From the NCBI GenBank assembly GCA_022340865.1, contig JAJDNC010000123.1:1-48787 (forward strand): a DNA stretch of 48,787 nt, in the 5' to 3' direction. The translations under genes and the position numbers were made by a program. Shown here piece by piece: positions 1 to 8,200 of the stretch (positions are counted from its first letter, which is position 1; each line of letters starts with the position of its first letter). A model generated the notes under the pieces. The model was not told where the DNA came from and did not search any database. It worked only from the letters and a program-made list of their open reading frames with translations. Source of the stretch: Gemmatimonadota bacterium (GTDB taxonomy: Bacteria > Gemmatimonadota > Gemmatimonadetes > Longimicrobiales > Gaopeijiaceae).

Positions 1-714
1 CAGGTCGTCGTCACGGTCAAGGACGCGGGATCGCGGGTGACCCTGCCGTTCCTGGACCGCGTCGACGACTACCTCCGGCGCAATCCGCCTCCCGCGGGCA
101 GCGCGGACCTCACCGGCACCGTGCGCATGGCGGATACCTTCTCCTTCCACGTGCTGCGGAGCTTCGGTCCGAGCATCGTGCTGGCGCTCTTCCTCATCTG
201 CCTGGTGATGGCCGTGCTCTTCCGGTCTCTGCGGATGGGCCTGGTGGCGATGGTGCCCAACGTCTTTCCGTTGGTGACGCTGGCCGGCGTCATGGCGCTT
301 CTGGGCGTCACCCTGAAGCCGTCCACCATCCTCGTGTTTTCCATCGCCTTCGGAATCGCGGTCGACGACTCCATCCACCTCATGTCGCGCTTCAACCAAC
401 TCGTCGCGCGCGGACGGCTCAAGGGTCGAGCGCTGCGGGCGGCGCTCCGGGAAACGGGCTCCGCGCTGGTGATGAGCACCATCGTCGTGACCGCCGGCTT
501 CTCGCTCCTCATGCTGTCCCGCTTCGAGGTCCTCTATCTCCTGGGTCTGCTCACCGCGACCACTGCGCTGGCCGCGCTGGCGGCTGACCTGTTGTTGTTC
601 CCGGCGCTCATCGGGATGGCGGGCTCGTGGATACGAGGAAGTGACGGCTCCTCGGCCTCCCTCACATACACCGCTCCGGCGCGGGATCCCGGAGATTGTA
701 CCGGGACGACATGA
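1..714 (+). CDS. RND/MMPL-family exporter, C-terminal part (5' end cut by window)
   Basis: The frame is open from base 1, so the gene starts outside the window. What remains is the last part of a large membrane exporter of the RND/MMPL superfamily. Hydrophobic helices run through the segment (SIVLALFLICLVMAVLF, then further helices). The conserved transmembrane signature is visible as FGIAVDDSIHLMSRF, with the acidic pair expected of a proton-relay helix, followed by RETGSALVMSTIVVTAGFS. Such proteins export lipids, hopanoids or drugs from the inner membrane using proton-motive force. The substrate cannot be told from this fragment. The last residues, after the final helix, are low-quality and overlap the end of the convergent lysine gene by 53 bp. 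Confidence 0.85.
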   Translation, partial: QVVVTVKDAGSRVTLPFLDRVDDYLRRNPPPAGSADLTGTVRMADTFSFHVLRSFGPSIVLALFLICLVMAVLFRSLRMGLVAMVPNVFPLVTLAGVMALLGVTLKPSTILVFSIAFGIAVDDSIHLMSRFNQLVARGRLKGRALRAALRETGSALVMSTIVVTAGFSLLMLSRFEVLYLLGLLTATTALAALAADLLLFPALIGMAGSWIRGSDGSSASLTYTAPARDPGDCTGTT

Positions 715-3256
715 CGTACCCGTAGGCCCCGGCGTTGGCGACGAGGAGGACATCACCCTCCTCGGTGGGCGGAAGGAGCCGGTCGAGCCCCAGGACATCG
801 CCGGACTCGCAGATGGGCCCGACGACGTTGACCCGCTCCGTGGATTTCTCCTCCAGCCGCGTCAGGTTGACGATCTCGTGGTAGGCACCGTAGAGCGCCG
901 GACGGATCAGCGAGTTCATCCCGGCGGCGATCCCCACGTACCGGACCTCGCCCTTTCCCTTGGTCTGCGTCACCCGCGCCAGCAGGACGCCGGCTTCCGC
1001 CACGACGAAGCGCCCGGGCTCCACCCAGAGAGCCTTGCCCGGGCTCGCCTCCCGGATGCGTCGCAGCCCGTCCGCCACCGCGGTCATGTCGAGGGCGTCC
1101 TGGGCCGGCTTCTCCGGCACTCCGAAGCCACCCCCCACGTCCAGCACCTCCACGTCCGGGAGGCGGCTCGCCGCCATGGCCAGCGTGTCGCCCACCTGCT
1201 CCCAGTGGCCCGGTGTGAGGATCCCGCTCCCCGAGTGCGCGTGGAGCCCCACGATCCGTGCTCCGGCACGCGCCGCCAGCTCGCCCACCTCGTCCAACTC
1301 GAAGAGCGGAACACCGAACTTCGCGTGTCTGCCGGCCGTGCGGACCTTCTCGTGGTGGCCCCGGCCGATCCCCGGATCCAGACGCACGAAGAGGGCGGCA
1401 CCGTCGAAGAGCTCGGGCCACCGTCGGAGCGGATAGACGGAGTCGAGGGTGGTGCGCACGCCCCGCTCCAGGCCGACGCGGTACTCCTCCCTCGCGGCGA
1501 AGTTGGGCGTGAAGAGGATGTCCGAGGCGGGCAGGTCGGGGAAGAGCGCGAGCACCCTCTCGATCTCGCCCGGCGAGACGCACTCGAAGCCCACGCCGGC
1601 GACCCGGACGCGCTCCATGACCTCGGCGTTGGCGTTCGCCTTCATCGCGAAGAGCACCCGATCCACGGCGTCGATGGACGTCAGGACACCGAGACGGGCG
1701 TCGACGGTCTCCAGGTCGTAGACGTACGCGCAGGCGTCGGCACCCAGCCGCTCCAGGAGCGCGGCGCGCTTCCGCTCCCACCAGCGCGGCTCGCGCCGCG
1801 GCGCTCGTTCGTCCGAGGCCCGCAGCCGCTCCCAGCTCGGGCCGAACACCTCCGGGCTGCCCCCTTCGGCGATGAGCTGGGCGTGGAGCAACCGCACGAG
1901 GCGGTCCGCCTGGTGCTCGTCCACCACCACCGTGAGGTTCAGGTCGCTGGCCGCCTGCGTCACGAGGTGGATGCGCTGCTGCTCGAAGACCTCCAGCGCC
2001 GGCCCCAGCCGGTGGAGCATCGCGCGGATCCTCCTTCCCACCAGGCTCACCGCCGCGCACGGCCGGATCACGGTCACCCGGCAGAGGCGGCCCAGCTCCT
2101 CCACCAGCGCATCCAGGGTCTCCCTCTCCAGGAGGTTGGCCCCCGCGTCCAGCGACACGGTGACGTCGGTCTCCGAGGTCGATACCAGATCGATGGAGAG
2201 GCCCGCCCTGCGGAACACGTCGAACGCCTCCGCGAGGAACCCGACCTCCTGCCACATGCCCACGGTCTCCATGGAGACGAGGACGACATCCGTCTTCCGG
2301 GAGATCGCCTTCACCTGGGCGGGGCCCTCCTCCGCGTCGCGGCGGATGACGGTCCCCTGGACCTCGGGGGACAGCGTGCTGAAGATGTGGATCGGCACCG
2401 CCTGGTCCCTGAGCGCGGGGATGCACCGGGGGTGTAGCACCTTGCTCCCCGTGGTCGCGATCTCCTGTGCCTCGCGGTAGTCCAGCTGGCGGAGGAGCCG
2501 TGCCGACGGGACGATCCGCGGGTCGGCGGTGAACATCCCGGGTACGTCGGTCCAGATCTCCAGCCGTTCCGCCGAGAGCTTACCCGCGATGTAGGCGGCG
2601 GCGGTGTCCGAGCCGCCCCTTCCCAGCACGACGGTCTCTCCGGCGGCGTTGCGGGCGACGAAGCCCTGCGTGAGCGGCACGCCCTCGATGGACGAGAGCC
2701 GCGCCGCCGCCGCCGCATCCGGAGCCGCGTCGCACTCGGCCGACAGGTGCGCCGACGCGTCGGAGCCGTCGCGTGCTTCCACGCTCACCAGGAGATCCCG
2801 GGCATCCACCCATGCGCAGGGGATCCCCCGCCGGGCGAGGAACGCGGCCCCGAGCCGCGTCGCCAGCCTCTCGCCCACCGCGAGGATCCGCGCACGCGTG
2901 CGGGGCGTGACCTCGCGAAGGAGTGCCGCGCCCTCGGCGAGCTCGCTCAGCTCCCGGCGGTCCTCCCGGAGCAGCGCCTCCACCTCTTCCGGGGGGAGGC
3001 CCAGCTCCGCCGCGAGGCGGTCGTGGCGCTCGCCGATCTCGGAGAGCAGGGCGACGTGCGTGTGCTCGAGGGCCCGGGCGGGAAGGACCCCGAGAAGGTC
3101 GGTGACGCCTCTGAGCGCCGAGTGGACCACCACGGGGCGCACGCCTTCCTCGAGGCGCCTGCGGACCACCCCGGCGATCGTCTCCCAGGAGGCGAGGCTC
3201 GAGACCGAGGTGCCTCCGAACTTGAGGACGATCCAGCGTGGAGGGGTCTGGCTCAC
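662..3256 (-). CDS. Bifunctional aspartate kinase / diaminopimelate decarboxylase
   Basis: An 864-residue fusion of the first and last enzymes of lysine synthesis. The N-terminal aspartokinase shows KFGGTSV (residues 12-18) and GRGGSDTAAAYIAGK, then two ACT-like regulatory segments (around VLVSMETVGM and AAVSLVGRRI). These are the usual site of lysine feedback in aspartokinases. The C-terminal half is a PLP-dependent decarboxylase: AMKANANAEV carries the Schiff-base lysine, DVGGGFGVP and EPGRFVVAEAG bind phosphate and PLP, and CESGD holds the active-site cysteine contributed to the partner subunit. The start is GTG. No clear Shine-Dalgarno precedes it, but the next methionine would remove the KFGGTSV motif. 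It is convergent with the RND gene and appears monocistronic. Fused aspartokinase-decarboxylases are known in other bacteria; the combined name is secure from motifs. Confidence 0.95.
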   Translation of the reverse strand: MSQTPPRWIVLKFGGTSVSSLASWETIAGVVRRRLEEGVRPVVVHSALRGVTDLLGVLPARALEHTHVALLSEIGERHDRLAAELGLPPEEVEALLREDRRELSELAEGAALLREVTPRTRARILAVGERLATRLGAAFLARRGIPCAWVDARDLLVSVEARDGSDASAHLSAECDAAPDAAAAARLSSIEGVPLTQGFVARNAAGETVVLGRGGSDTAAAYIAGKLSAERLEIWTDVPGMFTADPRIVPSARLLRQLDYREAQEIATTGSKVLHPRCIPALRDQAVPIHIFSTLSPEVQGTVIRRDAEEGPAQVKAISRKTDVVLVSMETVGMWQEVGFLAEAFDVFRRAGLSIDLVSTSETDVTVSLDAGANLLERETLDALVEELGRLCRVTVIRPCAAVSLVGRRIRAMLHRLGPALEVFEQQRIHLVTQAASDLNLTVVVDEHQADRLVRLLHAQLIAEGGSPEVFGPSWERLRASDERAPRREPRWWERKRAALLERLGADACAYVYDLETVDARLGVLTSIDAVDRVLFAMKANANAEVMERVRVAGVGFECVSPGEIERVLALFPDLPASDILFTPNFAAREEYRVGLERGVRTTLDSVYPLRRWPELFDGAALFVRLDPGIGRGHHEKVRTAGRHAKFGVPLFELDEVGELAARAGARIVGLHAHSGSGILTPGHWEQVGDTLAMAASRLPDVEVLDVGGGFGVPEKPAQDALDMTAVADGLRRIREASPGKALWVEPGRFVVAEAGVLLARVTQTKGKGEVRYVGIAAGMNSLIRPALYGAYHEIVNLTRLEEKSTERVNVVGPICESGDVLGLDRLLPPTEEGDVLLVANAGAYGYVMSSRYNLRDPAPERCM

Positions 3257-3600
3257 GGTGAGGGAGTTTCGGGGTGTCGTGGCGAAGGGCGGAGAAAGCT
3301 ACAGCGGCCGGCGCCGCCGATCACGCCCGGCCGCTCACCCCGGCTTCCCGCGGCCGGAGATGGGGGCGGCTGGCCGTCACCCGCGGGAGAGGAGGCCGAT
3401 GGTCCAAGCGGACGATGACCTGAACGTCGACCCGCGATCGGTCTGGCCACCCAGCAGGGATGGTTGGACCTGGCGGCGGCGCTGAACGTGGAGCCCGAGG
3501 CGCTGGCCGGTATCATCCACTCGGGGGACCGCTGCACCCGGTCGGTAGCGGCACCGACCCTCCCGCCGCGATGGCCGAGCGGGGAACGGCCGTGCCGTGT
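3257..3600. other. 344-bp gap without a convincing gene
   Basis: This stretch lies upstream of the lysine gene and downstream of the EamA gene, both on the minus strand. Short frames exist on both strands, but none has a ribosome-binding site or recognisable motif. A plus-strand stretch around 3455-3525 reads like a short amphipathic helix (WLDLAAALNVEPEALAGII) and may be a remnant of a lost gene. The promoter of the lysine gene should lie here; no clear -35/-10 pair was seen. Confidence 0.5.
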
Positions 3601-4602
3601 CTATCCCGGCGTTCCAAGCGCCGGTCCGCTCCGGGGGAGGGAAATCTCAGGACGTCGCCCGCGACCCGACCATTTGCGTGGCGGCGGAGCCCGCCCTCCC
3701 GCCGCCATCACCAACCCGCCGAGCACACCGAGGCCGCCGATCACGACCCGCACGCTGAACGCCTCGCCGAGCACCACAATGCCGAGCGCCACCGCGAAGA
3801 GCGTGGACAGGAGGGGGATCAGCATCGTGCGGGTCACCTGCATCCGCTGGATCAGCCAGTAGAGCAGGACGAACGCGAGGGCGGAACCCAGGAGTGCGAG
3901 GTAGAAGAGTGAGAGGGCGCCGCGCGGGGTCCAGTGGTAGTGCAGGGGATTGCCGTCCACGATCAGCGCGAGCACCACGAGTGGAATCCACCCGCCGACC
4001 ATCTGCACGGCTGTGAGGACGACGGGATCGATGTGCGTTCCGCTCCGCTTGATCACGATGTCAGCGTATGCGGTGCCCAAGCTCGCCACCACGATCGCCG
4101 CTGAGCCTGCGAGCGCGAGCGGCCCCTTCACCGAGATCTGGTTCCAGAAGATGAGCACGACGCCCAACACCGCGAGCGCCACGCCGCCGGTCTTGCGCCA
4201 CGTCATCGGTTCCTCGGGAAGCATGAAGTGCGCGAGCACGATCCCGAAGACCGGGAAGTTGGTGTACAGGATCGCCGCGAGCCCCGATGAGATATGCGAC
4301 TCGCCCCAGAAGACGAGCGCGTAGTTGACGGTGAACGTGAGCCAGCCGGTGACCAGCATGAGCCGCCACTCGGGCCACGTCCGCGGGAGGCGCGCCCGAC
4401 GGATCACGAGCCATAGCACCAGCGGGATCGAGGCGACGACGAACCGAAGTCCCGCAAAGCCCAGCGGCGGAAGGCCCGAGTCGAGCCCCACCTTGATGAA
4501 GAGCCAGGTGGAGCCCCAGATCGTGCCGAGGAGAAGCCAGGCGACGGCGGGAAAGGACATGGACGGGAAGCTCAGTGGCTCGATCCACAAATTCAATGGC
4601 AT
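3601..4602 (-). CDS. EamA/DMT-superfamily transporter
   Basis: A 333-residue protein of about ten hydrophobic helices arranged as two EamA repeats. The first begins at the N-terminus (WLLLGTIWGSTWLFIKVGLD, a typical first-helix pattern); the second begins around LALAGSAAIVVASLGTAYADIV. The repeat ends show the usual proline/glutamate turns (FMLPEEPMTW and VVLGEAFSVRVVIGG). The family exports or imports small metabolites such as amino acids; the substrate is unknown. The ATG at 4602 is preferred over Met15 because AGGTGA lies six bases upstream of it, while Met15 has no ribosome-binding site. About 25 proline- and arginine-rich residues follow the last helix and look non-conserved. It is divergent from the lipoprotein gene. 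Confidence 0.9.
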   Translation of the reverse strand: MPLNLWIEPLSFPSMSFPAVAWLLLGTIWGSTWLFIKVGLDSGLPPLGFAGLRFVVASIPLVLWLVIRRARLPRTWPEWRLMLVTGWLTFTVNYALVFWGESHISSGLAAILYTNFPVFGIVLAHFMLPEEPMTWRKTGGVALAVLGVVLIFWNQISVKGPLALAGSAAIVVASLGTAYADIVIKRSGTHIDPVVLTAVQMVGGWIPLVVLALIVDGNPLHYHWTPRGALSLFYLALLGSALAFVLLYWLIQRMQVTRTMLIPLLSTLFAVALGIVVLGEAFSVRVVIGGLGVLGGLVMAAGGRAPPPRKWSGRGRRPEISLPRSGPALGTPG

Positions 4603-4697
4603 GGAGCTTCACCTGCCGTCACGGATCCTCGCGCCCACTCGTTCCGTATGCATCGGCGCAGCCACAGCTGCGAGGTCACCACACGCGGAGTGGGCTC

Positions 4698-5096
4698 ATG
4701 CGATGCGCGCACCGGTACCTCATCCTCCTGTCGTTTCTGCTGACGGCCTGCGCGACGACGCCGACGGCCCCGAGCGTGGTGGGCACGTGGGGCGGGACGT
4801 CGGCCAGCCTGGTGTTGCAGCCTGGTGGCGGGCGGGTCATGTACCTGTGCGGTGCGGGGACGATCGACGCGGGGTGGCACGTCGCGCCGGATGGGACGTT
4901 GACCGCGACGGGGGAGCACTACTTCGGCGGCGGGCCGATGCCGGTAGGGGGCTGGACACCGCACCCGGCGACGTATGTGGGGCATATTGACGGTGACCGG
5001 ATGACGCTGACGGTGACGGTGACCGACACGAATACGACGCTGGGTCCGTTCGAGCTGGTGCGAAACGGGCCCGCGGTGCACGAGATCTGCGTCTGA
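4698..5096 (+). CDS. Small secreted lipoprotein of unknown function
   Basis: A 132-residue protein starting at the ATG preceded by GGAG with seven bases of spacing; longer upstream starts read through non-coding-like sequence. The N-terminus is a classical lipoprotein signal: basic MRCAHR, hydrophobic stretch, then lipobox LTAC with the acylated cysteine at residue 18. The mature part is rich in glycine, threonine and alternating hydrophobics (VVGTWGG, MTLTVTVTDT), suggesting a small beta-sandwich or barrel. It carries two further cysteines, one mid-chain and one three residues from the end, that could form a disulfide. No family was recognised. It is divergent from the EamA gene and sits just beyond the end of the 2-oxoacid operon on the other strand. 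Confidence 0.75.
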   Translation: MRCAHRYLILLSFLLTACATTPTAPSVVGTWGGTSASLVLQPGGGRVMYLCGAGTIDAGWHVAPDGTLTATGEHYFGGGPMPVGGWTPHPATYVGHIDGDRMTLTVTVTDTNTTLGPFELVRNGPAVHEICV

Positions 5097-5168
5097 CGGC
5101 TTGGAACAGCCGAGGCGCGACCGCGCGCGCGTGGATCGTCACCGCGTGGATACGCTCGAGACAAAGAC

Positions 5169-5198
5169 GGGGGGCGCCGGGGATTCCCGGCGCCCCCC
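5169..5198 (-). terminator. Intrinsic terminator of the 2-oxoacid oxidoreductase operon
   Basis: A perfect 13-bp stem (5169-5181 pairing with 5186-5198) closes a four-base loop GATT. Read on the minus strand it follows the stop codon of the PFOR gene by 20 bases and is trailed by GTCTTTGTC, a modest T-rich tail. The plus-strand side has no T tract, so the direction is minus. Confidence 0.85.
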
Positions 5199-5217
5199 GC
5201 AGAACGGGCCGCTCAGG

Positions 5218-8200
5218 TCAGTTGAACGGCTCCGCCCGCTTGATCCACTTGTCCAGGTCCTTCTCCTTCGGGTTCACCGGCTCTCCGGGGTGGATGATCC
5301 CGGCCGGGCACTTCTCGGCGGCCTGGACCAACTGGGCGAAGGTGCCGGCGTGGACGTCCTTGATGTACGCCTGCTTGTTCTCGTCGTACGCGAACATCCG
5401 GTTGTTGAGGTTCGTGCAGTCGTTGCACGAGGTGCAGCGCGGCGTCTCGATGTACGCCTCGAGCCCGAAGGACTCCTCTTCCTCCTCCTCCTCGGCTGCC
5501 GGTGCAGGCGCCGGTGCGGCCGGCGCCTCGAGCACCGCCGTGGAGCTCGCCCCGTTGCCCCCCGCCGGCGCTTCCGCCGCCGGTGCGGCAGCCGGAACCG
5601 AGGCCCCGTCCCCGAAGCTGATCCCGTCCACCGGCCCGATGGGCTGGAGGCCCGGGATGGCGTTGGCGCGGGTGAGCAAGTCCTGCATGGTCATCTGGCC
5701 GTCGCCCATCTTCAGCAGGCCCTCGGCCATGCGCCGGGCGATGGCCCGCGGATAGGTGGACTTCAGGTCCGCGAGCTTCGCCTCGTACTCTGCCTTGAGG
5801 GCGGAGAGCTTCGCCTCGTACTCCTCGTCCATCGTCGCGGCCAACGTGTCGCGCACCGCATCGGGCACGTCGAGCCCGGCCATCTCCTTGATCTGGTGCC
5901 AGAAGAGGAGCCGGTCCTCCGCCAGGATCACCATCTCGTTGGAGACCTGGAGCCGCTTGAGCTTGCGCTCGTCGGTCAGCGTCCAGATGAAGGGCTTCTT
6001 GCCCTCGCGCTCCTCGTGTGAGAGCACCGTGAAGTCGGCGAAGGGCACGAACGAGTCGTCCACGTCCTCCTCGGCGAGCTCCGAGAAGTTCTTGCGGAAG
6101 CGCACCTCGGTGGCCGCCCAATCGGCCACGGTGAGGGGCAGCTCCATGGACGCCTCGTTGCCCTCCGCGTCCACGTACTTGAGCTCGTACGTGGGCCACA
6201 CCTGGTCGGTGGAGGGGTTGCCGTCCAGCGACAGACAGTCCGCCACGTCCTGGCCGGCGTCGGGGTCGTACGTGAGGAACGGGAACGCACGGGACTCCAG
6301 CGCCAGCCTGGCCGCCGTGGGCGCCCAGTCGTCCGCCAGCCCGTGCTCCACCGGGCACGGGGTGTAGATGTTGAACACTGCCGGGCGCCGCGTGTTGAGC
6401 CCCTTGATGACGCCCTCGATGAGGTGGGAAGCGGAGGCCTGAGAGGACTGGTGGACGAACACGCCTCTGTGGGCCATGGCGATGAAGGCCAGCTCCTTAC
6501 GGACCTCCGACTTCCCGTGTTGTGCCTTCCCCCACGCGGACATGTCGGCGACCTGACCGGTGAACCCGGAGGTGCAGGCCTGACCGCCCGTGTTGGAGTA
6601 CACCTGCGTGTCCAGCACCATGACCCGGATGGGCTTCCCGCTCGCCATGAGGCGGGAGAGGTTCTGGAACCCGATGTCCAGCATCGCGCCGTCGCCCCCG
6701 ATGCTCAGTATGGGCGGGCACAGCCGGAACTCCTCGTCGGTGAACTGCTGCCAGTCGAACTCCTCGGCGAGGCGAGCGAACTCGGCGTCGTCGTACGTGT
6801 CCGCTGCGAGCTGCTCCGCCTTCCTCAGCGCCAGGAAGTGGTCGCCCATCTTCCGCATGTGCCCCTCGAACACGCCGATGGCGATGGAGGGCGCATCCTG
6901 GAAGAGGTGGTTCACCCAGGGGAAGGGATAGGGGTTGTAGGGATACGTGCTCCCCCACACGGAGGAGCATCCCGTGGAATTCGTGATACCCAGGCTCACA
7001 CGTCCGCGGCCGCTGGGACCTTCGACGTAGAGCCACTTCAGGTGCTCGAGCTCCTCCATGGACTTCTGGAGGAGCGTGAGCCGCTCCTTCTTGGCGGCGG
7101 GGAGCTTCACGCCCACCTGCTCGCCGGGCTCCTTGGCGGCCTTGGCCACGTCGGTCTCGGAGCCCACCAGCTCGCGTGCCTGCGTGTCCAGGGACGCCAC
7201 CAGCTCGTCGACCCTCTTCAGCAGCTTGTCCACACGGGGCTGCATGAGGGCCTCGACGGTGGAGGTCACCAGGTGCACGGCCGTCTTCTCGCCGCATCCC
7301 ATGCACGAGCCGTCGCCGCCGGCCATGGAGCGGTAGTTGTCCTTCTTCAGGAGCAGGGACGAGAGCACGCCGATGCCCTCGTCGAGGTCCCGGATGTTGA
7401 TGAAGCTGTCGTCGGTGTCCGGGAGCTGCTCCCAGACCTTCCAGTTGCGGCGCAGCTTGGCGACGACCTCTTCGTCCTGCTGGACGGTGACGAGCGCGTG
7501 CTCGGGGCAGACGTCCACGCAGATGTTGCACCCCTTGCACGCCTCGGGGTTGATGGTGATGGCCAGCAGGCCGCCCGAGTCCTTCTGCTTGCTCTCGGGT
7601 AGGTCGAAGAACGGAGCCGTCTTGGCCAGCGGGAACTCGTCCAGCACGGGGTAGACCCTGGCCCACTGCTCGTCGAGCTGGGCGCGCCGGTCGGCGTCCC
7701 ATCCCAGCTTGTCCACCACGTTGGCGTAGGCCGAAGCCGCCACCTCGCCGAAGGACTTGAAGGGCACGCCCTTCAGGATCTTCCGGGTCTCCCTGGACAG
7801 GTGCTTGGCGATCTGCTTCACCCTGTCGTTGGGCTTGCCGTCGGCGGTGGTGCGGATGACCGTGTCGTACAGGTCCTCGACGCTCAGCACCAGCCCGGGA
7901 ATCGCCGCGTCGGGGCACTGCACCCAGCACTGGCTGCACCCCGTGCACTTCTCGGCGATGAGGCTCGGCACCTCGAAGCGGATGTTGGTCATGTCCCGCA
8001 CGGTGCTGGTTGCCGCCGGGATGGCGGACAGAGCCGCGTACGGGTCGGCGATGCCGTCCTGGCCGATGGAGCAGAGCGCGCACACCTGCTCGAAGAAGCG
8101 GCCCTGGTTGCCGATGCCCTGCTCCGCCTTCGGCGTGTTCAGGAGGTAGGGCATGTACGAGCCCGGAGCCTCCGTGGCCTCGTCGGCGGAGACCTCCTCG

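Noticed and set aside
641..2437. Long plus-strand open frame opposite the lysine gene
   Set aside because: Antisense to a gene with clear catalytic motifs. It is rich in Arg, Pro and His with no motif, as expected of the complementary strand in GC-rich DNA.
3413..3600. Possible short helical peptide near 3455-3525
   Set aside because: No ribosome-binding site, the frame soon becomes proline/arginine-rich and runs antisense into the EamA gene.
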